Source: Rhodococcus globerulus NBRC 14531 (GTDB taxonomy: Bacteria > Actinomycetota > Actinomycetes > Mycobacteriales > Mycobacteriaceae). From it: a stretch of DNA of 64,000 nt. Positions 35,127 through 44,350 of this stretch are shown piece after piece; the stretch's first letter is position 1, and each line of letters begins with the position of its first letter. The translations under genes were made by a program, and so were the position numbers. The notes beneath the pieces were generated by a model. That model was not told the DNA's origin and did no database searches. It saw only the letters and a list, made by a program, of their open reading frames with translations. The stretch is taken from assembly GCF_001894805.1 (NCBI RefSeq), contig NZ_BCWX01000003.1, positions 124,001-188,000 of the forward strand, given 5' to 3'.

Positions 35127-36284
35127 TTACTTCAACAGCGCACGCGACATCACGACGCGCTGGATCTGATTCGTGCCTTCGTAGATCTGCGTGATCTTGG
35201 CGTCGCGCATCATGCGCTCGACGGGGAAGTCAGTGGTGTAGCCGGCGCCGCCGAACAGCTGCACTGCGTCGGTGGTGACCTCCATGGCAACGTCGGAAGC
35301 GAAGCACTTGGCTGCAGCGGAGATGAAGCCGAGGTTCTTCTCGCCGCGCTCTGCGCGAGCAGCGGAGGTGTAGACCATCAGACGTGCGGCTTCGACCTTC
35401 ATTGCCATGTCGGCGAGCATGAACTGCACAGCCTGGAAGTCGCTGATGGACTTGCCGAACTGCTTGCGGTCCTTGGTGTACGCCAGTGCCGCGTCGAGGG
35501 CGCCCTGAGCAAGGCCGACGGCCTGTGCGCCGATGGTAGGACGTGTGTGGTCGAGGGTTTCGAGTGCCGTCTTGAAGCCGGTGCCTGGTGCGCCGATGAT
35601 GCGGTCGCCGGGGATGCGGCAGTTCTCGAAGTACAGCTCAGCGGTGGGGGAGCCCTTGATGCCGAGCTTCTTTTCCTTCGGTCCGACGACAAAGCCCTCG
35701 TCGTCCTTGTGGACCATGAAGGAGGAGATGCCGTTTGCGCCCTTGTCGGGGTCGGTGACAGCCATGACGGTGTACCAGGTGGACTTGCCGCCGTTGGTGA
35801 TCCAGCACTTGGAGCCGTTGAGGATCCAGTCGTCGCCGTCAGCCTTTGCGCGGGTGCGCATGGCGGCTGCGTCGGATCCGGCTTCGCGCTCGGACAGTGC
35901 GTACGACGCCATTCCGCCGTTCACGAGGTCCGGGAGAACCTTGGCCTTGAGCTCTTCGGAGCCCTTGAGGATCAGGCCCATGGTGCCGAGCTTGTTGACG
36001 GCGGGGATAAGTGAGGAGGAGCCACAGACGCGGGCAACTTCTTCGATGACGATGCAGGTGGCAACGGAATCGGCGCCCTGGCCGTCGTAGGCCTCGGGGA
36101 CGTGGATGGCGTTGAAGCCCGACGCGTTGAGCGCGGTGAGTGCTTCCTCGGGGAACCGGGCGTTCTCGTCGACGTCCTTGGCGTGCGGCGCGATTTCCTT
36201 CTCGGAGAGTCCGCGGATAGCTGCCCGCAGCTCGTCGTGCTCTTCGTTCAGTGCGAAGAGATTGAAGTCTGGGTTTCCGGCCAT
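35127..36284 (-). CDS. fadE25: FadE25, short-chain acyl-CoA dehydrogenase
   Basis: 385-residue acyl-CoA dehydrogenase of the short/medium-chain type. The start MAGNPDFNLFALNEEHDELR is that of FadE25 (Rv3274c family). FAD/substrate motifs ALSEREAGSDAAAM and WITNGG are present, and the catalytic glutamate lies in QIYEGTNQIQR near the C-terminus. AAGGAG precedes the ATG. It is the first gene of an operon with fadB2; a TetR gene lies upstream in the same direction. Confidence 0.92.
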   Translation of the reverse strand: MAGNPDFNLFALNEEHDELRAAIRGLSEKEIAPHAKDVDENARFPEEALTALNASGFNAIHVPEAYDGQGADSVATCIVIEEVARVCGSSSLIPAVNKLGTMGLILKGSEELKAKVLPDLVNGGMASYALSEREAGSDAAAMRTRAKADGDDWILNGSKCWITNGGKSTWYTVMAVTDPDKGANGISSFMVHKDDEGFVVGPKEKKLGIKGSPTAELYFENCRIPGDRIIGAPGTGFKTALETLDHTRPTIGAQAVGLAQGALDAALAYTKDRKQFGKSISDFQAVQFMLADMAMKVEAARLMVYTSAARAERGEKNLGFISAAAKCFASDVAMEVTTDAVQLFGGAGYTTDFPVERMMRDAKITQIYEGTNQIQRVVMSRALLK

Positions 36285-36433
36285 GGGAGCACTCCTTGAT
36301 GGAAGGTGGATCGAACGGCGCCAACAGAACCAGCATGGCCCGTCGGCGGACTGGTGCCAATGACGTCAGTCAAACACGGCACTCAGTGCCAGGTCAAGGA
36401 AACGGAGTGTGACGTTGTGGTGCACGATGCGTG

Positions 36434-37126
36434 TCAGCCGAGTTGTTCGTGAATTTTTCTGCTGATTTCGTCGGCCGAGGTGCCTGGAGGAAACGCTACT
36501 ACCAGCACAGACTTCTCGGCGGGGGTGCTGGTCTTGGACCCAGGGGCAACTCCGTACGTACGACGCACATTCAGCAGCGCTAGGCGGAGTGCATCGGCCG
36601 TGGCGTCGGAATCGCCCTTGATCATGCTGCGCAAGAGATAGTTGTGGCACGCGGTGACAGCGGCCGCGAATCCGACAACCTCGAGCACCGGTTCACGGGG
36701 GACAGCGCTCCGCAGATAGTCGACAAAAAGTCGCTCGTACCGGAACCCGGTGACCAGTTCGCGGTCGCGGAGAGCGGGAACATGCTGCACGACGCGGTAT
36801 CGCCGCATCGACAGATCGCGGTTCTGCTGGAAGAAGTCGAAGACCAGTCCGGCAGCTTCGCAGACTGATGCCCACGGGTCCGCGGATTCGGTGGACAGGA
36901 ACTGTGCGACATGCGTGAGAAGAGACTCGTGATCGGCAAAGATCACGTCTTCCTTGGAACGGAACTGCCGAAAGAACGTGCGACGCGATACCCCGGCAGC
37001 AATGGCAATCTGCTCGACGGTGGTGGCTTCGTAGCCGTTCTCCGAGAACAACCGGATCGCTTGAGATGCGACGTGCACCCGAAACTGCGCGGGGTCAGTT
37101 CCGGGTATGTCTGCGCGTTCACTCAT
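36434..37126 (-). CDS. TetR-family regulator upstream of fadE25
   Basis: 230 residues with a TetR domain (TTVEQIAIAAGVSRRTFFRQF near residues 36-56) and a long C-terminal ligand domain. It precedes fadE25-fadB2 with a 149-bp gap holding dyads such as GGCAC-TCA-GTGCC (about 36379-36391) and TGACGTCA (about 36362-36369), which could be its operators. Regulation of fadE25 is an inference from position. Confidence 0.84.
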   Translation of the reverse strand: MSERADIPGTDPAQFRVHVASQAIRLFSENGYEATTVEQIAIAAGVSRRTFFRQFRSKEDVIFADHESLLTHVAQFLSTESADPWASVCEAAGLVFDFFQQNRDLSMRRYRVVQHVPALRDRELVTGFRYERLFVDYLRSAVPREPVLEVVGFAAAVTACHNYLLRSMIKGDSDATADALRLALLNVRRTYGVAPGSKTSTPAEKSVLVVAFPPGTSADEISRKIHEQLG

Positions 37127-37193
37127 GGGGACAAGTATTGCGCCTGACGCTAGTTACCCGGTGTGATGGGGCAGTAACCGGATCGGCTGTCTC

Positions 37194-37802
37194 TCAACGG
37201 TGTGCGGTGGACGTGAATTGGTATGTTGCCGCCTCGACGATCTCCTTGGGCGTAATGGAGATCTCCTCGTTCAACCACGCGGTGACCAGTTCGGCAAGGC
37301 CGCCTACGAACAGCAGTCCGTTGATCTGACCTTGATGTGGCGGCCACGCTCGGTCGCCGTACATTCGCGTGGCTTCGTCCGCGACCATTTGCGCGAAGCC
37401 GTGCAGTACCGCGCGCCGGTGTGCACGGAGGGGTTCGTATGCAGCGGATTCGATCATTGCCACACGCCCCTTGCGGGGATCGTCGGTGAGGAGGGTGACG
37501 AACGACGCGATCGCATTTCGTACGCGTTGCTCGAGCGTCCCGGTGCTCGCTCGAAGCGCGGCCAGGCCCGCGTCGCGGACCTCGTCGGCGATTTTGTCCA
37601 ATACCTTCTGCAGCAGTTCGTCTCTGCTGGTGAAGCTTTCGTAAAAGTATCGCTCCGTCAACTTGGCCTGGGCGCAAATTGCGGTCATCGTGGCGCCGCG
37701 ATTACCTGCGGCAGCAAATACTTCCAGCCCTGCCTCTAGCAAGCTTTCCCGCCGCAGCGCTGCCCGCTGATCGCCGCTCAGGCCGGCATATCGACGCGGC
37801 AT
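37194..37802 (-). CDS. TetR-family regulator divergent from CYP136-like P450
   Basis: About 202 residues starting MPRRYAGLSGDQRAALRRESLL, with the helix-turn-helix ATMTAICAQAKLTERYFYESF near residues 37-57. An ATG at 37814 is also in frame. The arrangement, TetR divergent from a P450 of this type, is the same as Rv3058c-Rv3059 (cyp136) in M. tuberculosis, so it most likely controls that P450. Confidence 0.86.
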   Translation of the reverse strand: MPRRYAGLSGDQRAALRRESLLEAGLEVFAAAGNRGATMTAICAQAKLTERYFYESFTSRDELLQKVLDKIADEVRDAGLAALRASTGTLEQRVRNAIASFVTLLTDDPRKGRVAMIESAAYEPLRAHRRAVLHGFAQMVADEATRMYGDRAWPPHQGQINGLLFVGGLAELVTAWLNEEISITPKEIVEAATYQFTSTAHR

Positions 37803-37859
37803 CGGAGGAGTCATAGGTCGATATTGACAGACGCAGCAGGTGTGACGCAGACTACATAC

Positions 37860-37883
37860 ATCTGACAGGATGCAATGTCAGAT
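37860..37883. promoter_or_regulatory. Inverted repeat at CYP136-like P450 promoter
   Basis: ATCTGACA (37860-37867) and TGTCAGAT (37876-37883) are exact complements with an 8-bp spacer, ending 21 bp before the chosen GTG start of the P450. It is the natural candidate operator for the divergent TetR. Confidence 0.72.
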
Positions 37884-37904
37884 AGAACGGGAGTAGAGGT
37901 CATA

Positions 37905-39272
37905 GTGTCCAAGATCCTGGCTCGCCCACCCGCACACTCGCAGTTACACCCGGTTTCGGGCCGCTCAGGGCTGCCCTTCGTCGGGCACGCACTCGAGTAC
38001 ATCCGTGATCCGCTCGCCTTGATGCAAGAGAACTGGGATCGTTACGGCGAGGTCTCCTGGTTTTCGATGGTCGGTAGGCGTTGGATCGCTGTTCTCGGAC
38101 CTGACGCGTGCCAAGAAGTGCTGCAGAACAAAGATCGAGCATTCGTCAACAGTGACGGCTGGTCGGTCCTTATCGGCCCCTTCTTTCACGGCGGGCTTAT
38201 GCTTCTCGACTCGGACGAACATCTACGACATCGTCGAATCATGCAGCAGGCGTTCACCCGATCACGACTCGAGAAGACTGTCGACGTTCTCAACCCGGCG
38301 ATCGACTCGGCACTCGACGCATGGACGCCCACTGACGGATTTCGTGCCTATGCGGCACTGAAAACGCTCACCCTCGATCTCGCCACCGACATCTTCATGG
38401 GCGGGGCGGAAGGAAGTAGCGAAAGCGAAATATCGGCGGTGAAAAAGGCTTTCGTCGATTGCGTTCAGGCGGCAACCTCGTTGGTCCGCTATCCCGTACC
38501 CGGGACTCGATGGAAGCGTGGGCTGGACGGCCGCCGAGTCCTGGAAGCTTTCTTTCGTCGCTACCTACCGGCGCGTCGAAATCGCGAAACCGACGACTTG
38601 TTCTCCGTGCTGTGTCACATCGAATCCGAAGCGGGACAACGCTTCAGTGATGACGAGGTGATCGACCATATGATTTTCCTCCTGATGGCCGCGCACGACA
38701 CCTCCACGATCACCATCTCCACGATGATGCAATACCTGGGCCAACACCCACAGTGGCAGGACAGGTGCCGGGCGGAGTCGCTCGCGTTGGGGACGTCGAC
38801 GCCGAGTTATGCAGATCTCGACGGACTGGCCAGCCTTGATCTGGTCATGAAGGAATGTCTCCGAATCGTCTCTCCGGTACCGGTTATGGCGCGCCGAGCG
38901 ATCCGCGATACCCAAGTGCAGGGGCACTTCGTGCCTGCGGGAACGTATACCGCGGTTGCTCCTCATTTCACCCACCACATGTCGCAGTACTGGCCTGATC
39001 CCGAGCGTTTCGATCCCGACCGCTTCGCGGAGCATCGACGCGAAGACAAGGTGCATCGATTCGCGTGGGAGCCCTTCGGCGGTGGTGTGCACAAATGCCT
39101 CGGAATGCATTTCGCCGGTGCCGAGATCAAAGCAATCGTGCATCACCTACTCCTACGCTTCGACTGGCACGTCGACGCCGACTATGTCGCCCCACTCAAC
39201 TTCACATCCCTGCCGTTCCCGTCCGACGGACAACCTGTCGATCTACGTCGGCGTTCCACTCCGGTGCCCTGA
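37905..39272 (+). CDS. Cytochrome P450, CYP136-like
   Basis: About 455 residues. P450 signatures: I-helix AAHDTSTIT, K-helix ECLRIVSPVP, the PERFDPDRF region and heme loop FGGGVHKCLGMHFA with Cys398. Sequence style and the divergent TetR match mycobacterial CYP136, whose natural substrate is unknown (a lipid or sterol-like molecule is possible). I prefer the GTG at 37905 (SD GAGGT) over the ATG at 37875, because the latter lies inside the inverted repeat. It converges with an acyl-CoA synthetase gene. Confidence 0.88.
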   Translation: MSKILARPPAHSQLHPVSGRSGLPFVGHALEYIRDPLALMQENWDRYGEVSWFSMVGRRWIAVLGPDACQEVLQNKDRAFVNSDGWSVLIGPFFHGGLMLLDSDEHLRHRRIMQQAFTRSRLEKTVDVLNPAIDSALDAWTPTDGFRAYAALKTLTLDLATDIFMGGAEGSSESEISAVKKAFVDCVQAATSLVRYPVPGTRWKRGLDGRRVLEAFFRRYLPARRNRETDDLFSVLCHIESEAGQRFSDDEVIDHMIFLLMAAHDTSTITISTMMQYLGQHPQWQDRCRAESLALGTSTPSYADLDGLASLDLVMKECLRIVSPVPVMARRAIRDTQVQGHFVPAGTYTAVAPHFTHHMSQYWPDPERFDPDRFAEHRREDKVHRFAWEPFGGGVHKCLGMHFAGAEIKAIVHHLLLRFDWHVDADYVAPLNFTSLPFPSDGQPVDLRRRSTPVP

Positions 39273-39287
39273 GCCCCTACGGCCGAG

Positions 39288-40892
39288 TTAGTTCGACGCC
39301 CGAAGCTCGAACTTGAGAACCTTGCCGGTCGGGGTGCGGGGAAGGTCGAGTGGGAAGACGATGTCGCGGGGTACCTTGTACCCGGCCAGCAAGGTGCGGG
39401 TGTGTTCGATGATGTCATCCGCGGATGCCTGTAATCCCTTGCCCAGCACCACGAATGCCTTCGGGCGCTCGCCCCACTTCTCGTCCGGAACGCCGACGAC
39501 GGCCACGTCGATCACGGCGGGGTGGCTCATGATCGCCTGCTCCACCTCGACGGTAGAGATGTTCTCGCCACCGGAGATGATGATGTCCTTCGCGCGGTCC
39601 TTGAGCTGAATGTATCCGTCGGGATGCATGACGCCGAGGTCTCCTGAATGGAACCACCCGCCGGCAAAGGCTTCCGCGGTTGCGGCCTCGTCACGGTAGT
39701 ACCCGAGCATGACGTTGTTGCCGCGGAGCACGATGTCGCCCATGGTCTGACCGTCGGCGGGAACGTCGTTCATGTCGGGGTCGACGACCCGTGCATTTTC
39801 CGCCTGGACCATGCCAACGCCCTGCCGGGAAAGCAGCGCGGCGCGTTCGGACTGTGGCTTCTCGTCCCAGGCTTCCTGGTATTCGCAGATCGTGTACGGC
39901 CCGTACACCTCGGTGAGGCCGTACACGTGGACGACGGTCACACCGATGTCCTCGAGCTTGCCGATGATCGTCGGCGACGGGGGAGCACCTGCGGTGGTGA
40001 TGCGAAGGGCGTCGACCTTGTGGGCCTGATCCGCGTCGGCGATGGTGGAACAGACAGTTGGTGCGCCGCACAGGTGGGTCACGCCCAGGTTGTCGATCGC
40101 ATCCCAGATCGAATCGGCGCGGACGGCGCGCAGGCAGATGTGGGTGCCGGCGGCCTGGGTAACTGCCCACGGTGTGCACCAACCGTTGCAGTGGAACATC
40201 GGCAGTGTCCACAGGTACTTGGTGGAGCCGGTGAACCCGTTGTGGAAGGTTTCACCGAGGGAGTTCAGGTACGCGCCGCGGTGGGAGTACATGACGCCCT
40301 TGGGTTTTCCGGTGGTACCCGACGTGTAGTTGATGGCGATGCACTGCTGCTCGTCGTCGACCCCCCAGTGCAGTGGCTGATCGGCGATCGCTTCACCTTC
40401 TGCCAACAGATCGGCGTACTGCCCGGTGACGATTCCGGTGGGAACCTCCGGGTACGGGACGGTGGAGTCCGGGATCTCGATGATCTCGCGCAGGCTCGGC
40501 ACGTTTGTTTTCGACGACGCGACGGAACCGACGAACTCGGAGTCTACGAACAGGATCGTGGTTCCCGAGTGATCAAGGATGTACTCGAGTTCAGGTCCGG
40601 CGAGGCGCGAGTTGAGGGCGATCAGGATTCCGCCGGCCAGAGGCACGGCAAAATGCGCAAACAGCATTTCGGGAATGTTCGGCGCCAGGTAAGCGACGCG
40701 ATCGCCGGGCTGGATACGGTCCCGCAAAACACGTGCCAGAGCGGCTACCTCTTCGCCGAACTCGCGGTAGGTGTACGTCCGATCACCGTGAATGACGGCG
40801 GTGCGATCTGGGAACACCGACGCGCTGCGTTCGAGAAAGCGCAGCGGGCTGAGCGGGGTGTTGTTGGCTGTGAGTGCGGTGGGTGCAGACAC
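39288..40892 (-). CDS. Acyl-CoA synthetase (FadD type)
   Basis: ANL-superfamily ligase of about 534 residues. Motifs: INYTSGTTGKPKGV, the FHCNGWCTPW pocket, YGLTEVYGP, GWFHSGDLGVMHPDGYIQ, and the catalytic lysine in RTPTGKVLKFELR. The pocket and QAENARVVDPDMNDVPADGQ stretch are typical of medium-chain/aromatic acid ligases of the DMP-CoA lyase-like FadD clade. The GTG at 40892 follows GGAGGA with ideal spacing; the frame is open to 41174 but that would cross the divergent regulator. It is divergent from a GAF-LuxR gene, its probable activator. Confidence 0.9.
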   Translation of the reverse strand: MSAPTALTANNTPLSPLRFLERSASVFPDRTAVIHGDRTYTYREFGEEVAALARVLRDRIQPGDRVAYLAPNIPEMLFAHFAVPLAGGILIALNSRLAGPELEYILDHSGTTILFVDSEFVGSVASSKTNVPSLREIIEIPDSTVPYPEVPTGIVTGQYADLLAEGEAIADQPLHWGVDDEQQCIAINYTSGTTGKPKGVMYSHRGAYLNSLGETFHNGFTGSTKYLWTLPMFHCNGWCTPWAVTQAAGTHICLRAVRADSIWDAIDNLGVTHLCGAPTVCSTIADADQAHKVDALRITTAGAPPSPTIIGKLEDIGVTVVHVYGLTEVYGPYTICEYQEAWDEKPQSERAALLSRQGVGMVQAENARVVDPDMNDVPADGQTMGDIVLRGNNVMLGYYRDEAATAEAFAGGWFHSGDLGVMHPDGYIQLKDRAKDIIISGGENISTVEVEQAIMSHPAVIDVAVVGVPDEKWGERPKAFVVLGKGLQASADDIIEHTRTLLAGYKVPRDIVFPLDLPRTPTGKVLKFELRASN

Positions 40893-40983
40893 GGGTTCCT
40901 CCGAGGTTCGCGTGGTCGGACGTTGCAGCTCACCCGTCACGGTGAATGTGATCGGCGCTACAAACGCTCGTGTTGGACGATAT

Positions 40984-41021
40984 TGGGCTAGCCCACCGGC
41001 CGCTACCCTACGAAGTGGGTA
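40984..41021. promoter_or_regulatory. Palindromes in acyl-CoA synthetase / LuxR divergent promoter
   Basis: TGGGCTAGCCCA (40984-40995) is a perfect 12-bp palindrome, and TACCC (41004-41008) with GGGTA (41017-41021) forms a second dyad. They lie in the 157-bp region between the two divergent genes, where a LuxR dimer would bind. Confidence 0.6.
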
Positions 41022-41049
41022 TCCGCGTTTTCCCCGACCAGGAGTGCAC

Positions 41050-41901
41050 GTGAACAGGGTTTTAAGGCCGAGCGACGACGACGCGTTGCGGGCGGCGCTG
41101 CGCCGGCTGCAGCCGCAGACGGAACTGCCGGTCCTGTTCGGTGGGGGAATGAGCGGCAACTCCTTGACCATCACCAGCTACGTCGGTACGCACAGCACTC
41201 TGCTGCGCAACCTCGAGATCAACGCGGCATGCGGACTCGGTGGGCGGGCTATCGCCGAGCAGCGCACAGCTGTGGTGCAGGACTACGCCAATTCGTCTCA
41301 GATCACCCACGACTACGACTACGAGGTCGGCACCGAGCGAATCGAATCGTTGATGGCGGTTCCCGTGGTCGTTCGAGGGAAAACCCGCGGCGCGCTCTAT
41401 GGCGGACTGCGCGCCAACCTGCCGATCGGAGATGTTGTTGCAGACAAGATGATGCGTGCGTCGTACTCGTTGGCACGCGAAATCGAGATCCGCGACGAGG
41501 TTGATCGTCGTGTCGCGATGATCGACACTGCTGCGGTGGAACAGGTTTCGATCCGCGAGGCAAAAGTATCGGAGACGTTGACGGAAAGTTTCCTCGCGTT
41601 GGGTGAGATCGTGGCAGGTCTGCAGGACGAGAAACTCAGTGCGCAGGTTCACGCCGTCGAGGCAAAACTTCGGGCCTTGACGGCGCCTGCAGAGATCGCG
41701 AGTGCGGTAGTGCTGTCGCCGCGTGAAACGGACGTGATGAGGTACGTCGCGTTGGGGCTGCGCAACGCCGAAATCGCGGAGCGTCTGTCCTTGAGCGTCG
41801 AAACCGTCAAGACGTACATGCGCAATCTCATGGCCAAACTCGATGTGCGAAGTCGTCATGAGGCGGTTGTCGAAGCTCGTCGTCACGGTCTGATTCTGTG
41901 A
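41050..41901 (+). CDS. GAF-LuxR transcriptional regulator
   Basis: 283 residues: an N-terminal GAF-like sensor domain (about 15-150), a helical linker and a C-terminal LuxR helix-turn-helix (LSPRETDVMRYVALGLRNAEIAERL, with SVETVKTYMRNLMAKL; about 220-275). GAF domains bind small ligands. The GTG at 41050 has AGGAG five bases upstream; the open frame extends far upstream but without ribosome signals. It is the likely activator of the divergent acyl-CoA synthetase. Confidence 0.87.
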   Translation: MNRVLRPSDDDALRAALRRLQPQTELPVLFGGGMSGNSLTITSYVGTHSTLLRNLEINAACGLGGRAIAEQRTAVVQDYANSSQITHDYDYEVGTERIESLMAVPVVVRGKTRGALYGGLRANLPIGDVVADKMMRASYSLAREIEIRDEVDRRVAMIDTAAVEQVSIREAKVSETLTESFLALGEIVAGLQDEKLSAQVHAVEAKLRALTAPAEIASAVVLSPRETDVMRYVALGLRNAEIAERLSLSVETVKTYMRNLMAKLDVRSRHEAVVEARRHGLIL

Positions 41902-41933
41902 TCACGCACAAATAGAGGTGCAAAGATACCGGC

Positions 41934-42482
41934 ATGGGTCGTCGCATCATTCTGAATACCGAACGACTGACGTTGACGACTTGGCTCCCGTCCGACTTCG
42001 AGGACCTCGCTGCGCTACACGCTGATGCCCTGACCATGCGGTTCATCGGGTACGGACGACCAGACACTCGGGACGAGGCGCAGTCGCGGCTGGACGGGTA
42101 TCTCGATGAACAGAGAACTCGGGGTTGGACCAAGTGGCGCGTGGAGAACCGCGCCGGCGACATGATCGGCCGGGCAGGATTCGGTGAGTTCGGCTCGAGT
42201 CGTGAACTGGCGTATGCCTTTCGGCGGGATCAGTGGGGACGCGGATTTGCCACTGAGGTTGCCTCGGCGTTGGTGGACTGGCACTTCGAATATCCGGCGT
42301 TCGACCTGTCGTCGCGTGGTCTGTGCGCGCATGTAGAGGCCGGACATCGAGCGAGTATGCGGGTGCTCGAGAAGGTTGGCTTCGATTTTGTGGACATGCG
42401 CGAGTACAAGGGTGTTACCTGTGCGTTCTTTCAGTTTCCCGTCGTAGCGCTGCCCGGGCCGGCCGGGAAATCCGACGCGTAG
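41934..42482 (+). CDS. GNAT-family acetyltransferase (RimJ/RimL-like)
   Basis: 182-residue N-acetyltransferase. It opens with TERLTLTTW, typical of the RimJ/RimL group, and has the acetyl-CoA loop FRRDQWGRGFATEV and the C-terminal ASMRVLEKVGFDF. The acceptor may be a protein N-terminus or a small amine. No operon partner is evident; it follows the LuxR gene by 32 bp. Confidence 0.87.
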   Translation: MGRRIILNTERLTLTTWLPSDFEDLAALHADALTMRFIGYGRPDTRDEAQSRLDGYLDEQRTRGWTKWRVENRAGDMIGRAGFGEFGSSRELAYAFRRDQWGRGFATEVASALVDWHFEYPAFDLSSRGLCAHVEAGHRASMRVLEKVGFDFVDMREYKGVTCAFFQFPVVALPGPAGKSDA

Positions 42483-42664
42483 CCGATCTGGAACGTGAAA
42501 GTTATTTTCGGCCTTCACGAACCCTTACCGGCGATGGCCTGCTTGATTGCGATCCGCCATCGCGCTTGTCCCGGTAAGCGGAATCCTCGAGACCCGCCGC
42601 CGTTGTGGTTGATATGACGGACCTCACAATCGTACAAAGCAGCACACGAGTGATGAGGGCATCG

Positions 42665-44092
42665 ATGCAGGATTTGTTCGACAACAGTGACATGACGGGC
42701 CTGGCCGGGGCGATTCGCAAGGGGGACGTATCCGCCAAGGAGGTCCTGGAGTTCAGCCTTGACCGCCTCGACGAGCGGAACCCGGCCGTCAATGCAGTGA
42801 TCAGCGAACGCCGCGACGAAGCTCGGAACGAGGTCGCTGCCGGTCTTCCCGAAGGCCCACTGCAGGGCGTGCCGTTCGTGATCAAGGACCTCGGACTTGA
42901 TGTCGCGGGTCTGCCGAGTACCAACGGATCTCGTTTGTTCGCCGACGCTGTGGCGCAGGAGGATTCGGCGCTCGTCGAGCGATACCGTCGTGCCGGGCTG
43001 GTGATTGTCGGTAAGACGAACACTCCGGAGTTCGGCAAGAATGCGAGTACCGAACCTGCACTGTTCGGCCCTACCCGCAACCCTTACGCCCTCGATCGCT
43101 CACCCGGTGGGTCGTCGGGAGGCACGGCTGTAGCTGTTGCAGTGGGAATCGTGCCCGCGGGCCATGCCAGTGACGGCGGCGGCTCGATCCGCATCCCGGC
43201 GTCTGCGTGCGGCCTGGTTGGTCTCAAGCCGAGCCGTGGTCGTACCCCGACGGCGCCGGCACGAACTCTGTTTGCGTCGCCGATGGGTGTTCACCACGCG
43301 CTTACTCGCAGTGTGCGCGACACCGCTCTGCTCCTCGATCTTTCCGCTGGACCCACTGTGGGCGATCCGTACGTGATCCTGGCGCCGAAGCGGCCGTACG
43401 TCGAGGAAGTGGGCGCAGATCCCGGACGCTTGCGGATTGCTCTGAGCAACGCGCTGCCGGACGGCACGCCGGTGGACCCGGAGTGTGCGGCCGTCACCTC
43501 GAGCGTCGCCGGTCTGCTCGAAGAACTCGGCCACCATGTTTCCGAAGGCGCCCCGGACTTTCCGCTCGATGCACTGACTTCCGGGCTTTCCGTGTTGATG
43601 GGCATACCGATGACCATCGAGGTCGATGCACGACTCGAGGCCGTGAACCGCGCAATCCGCGACGACGACCTCGAACCGATGGCTCGGATGATCTACGACC
43701 GCGCGAAGTCCGAAACCGCGACCAACGTCGTCAAGGCGCTGCAGGAACTCGAGCGAGCAGCGCAGGTGATCGGTGCGTTCTTCGTCGATCACGACCTGTT
43801 GCTGACCCCGACGATGGCTCGCCCGGCCGCTCCGCTTGGTCTCCTCGATACGGCAAATCCCATGTCGATCTGGGAGCACTCGGCCGGATACAGCGGATTG
43901 ACCAGTCCGTTCAACAGCTCTGGTCAGCCGGCGATTTCGTTGCCGATGGGTCATGACTCGGCCGGTGTGCCTATCGGCGTCCAGTTGGTTGCCGCCTTCG
44001 GGCGCGAAGATGTGCTGATTCAGGTTGCGTCGCAACTCGAAACGGCGCGCCCGTGGTCCATCGCTCCGGTGTGGCCGCCGATCCAGGGATAA
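42665..44092 (+). CDS. Amidase-signature family amidase
   Basis: About 475-residue amidohydrolase. The Ser-cisSer-Lys triad is evident: Lys in [10 protein letters not shown], the cis-Ser and nucleophile region in RSPGGSSGG and [15 protein letters not shown]. The size fits stand-alone amidases acting on aliphatic or aromatic amides, rather than GatA, whose partners are absent. The ATG at 42665 has GAGGG upstream; an ATG at 42614 is also in frame. It ends at a GC-rich hairpin. Confidence 0.88.
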   Translation: MQDLFDNSDMTGLAGAIRKGDVSAKEVLEFSLDRLDERNPAVNAVISERRDEARNEVAAGLPEGPLQGVPFVIKDLGLDVAGLPSTNGSRLFADAVAQEDSALVERYRRAGLVIVGKTNTPEFGKNASTEPALFGPTRNPYALDRSPGGSSGGTAVAVAVGIVPAGHASDGGGSIRIPASACGLVGLKPSRGRTPTAPARTLFASPMGVHHALTRSVRDTALLLDLSAGPTVGDPYVILAPKRPYVEEVGADPGRLRIALSNALPDGTPVDPECAAVTSSVAGLLEELGHHVSEGAPDFPLDALTSGLSVLMGIPMTIEVDARLEAVNRAIRDDDLEPMARMIYDRAKSETATNVVKALQELERAAQVIGAFFVDHDLLLTPTMARPAAPLGLLDTANPMSIWEHSAGYSGLTSPFNSSGQPAISLPMGHDSAGVPIGVQLVAAFGREDVLIQVASQLETARPWSIAPVWPPIQG

Positions 44093-44103
44093 CAGTGCGC
44101 AGT

Positions 44104-44143
44104 AGCGGTCCGGCGGTGGTTTCATGCCCGCTGCCGGGCCGCT
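44104..44143 (+). terminator. Candidate terminator after amidase
   Basis: AGCGGTCCGGC (44104-44114) pairs with GCCGGGCCGCT (44133-44143), one G-T wobble, followed by only three Ts. It starts 11 bases after the amidase stop and separates it from the next transcription unit. Confidence 0.6.
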
Positions 44144-44188
44144 TTGTCGTGTGTGGAGGCGTTCGACAAGCCCGCGGAAATTCAAAAA

Positions 44189-44208
44189 GTATTTCTAATC
44201 GAAATATC
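44189..44208. promoter_or_regulatory. Shared 20-bp operator motif, copy 1 (ligase-carboxyltransferase promoter)
   Basis: Copy 1 of the motif GTATNNCTAATNGANATATC. The core TATTTC-TAATC-GAAATA is a 17-bp inverted repeat with a five-base spacer, the size of many IclR operators. It lies about 140 bp upstream of the fusion gene in an AT-rich patch that stands out from the surrounding sequence. Confidence 0.6.
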
Positions 44209-44350
44209 GCATATCGAACGACTTTTCTGCGTAGTATCCACAATGAGCGGTGGTGAGTAGTTGCGTCGGTGTGGAGCGAACAGGCTCCGATCCACACGGA
44301 CGGGGCCGCCCAGCGCGATCGAACTGCGTTGTCACAGAAATGGATCAAGG

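Noticed and set aside
42665-44092. GatA subunit of aspartyl/glutamyl-tRNA amidotransferase
   Set aside because: Amidase signature present, but no gatB or gatC nearby and the overall sequence fits stand-alone amidases.
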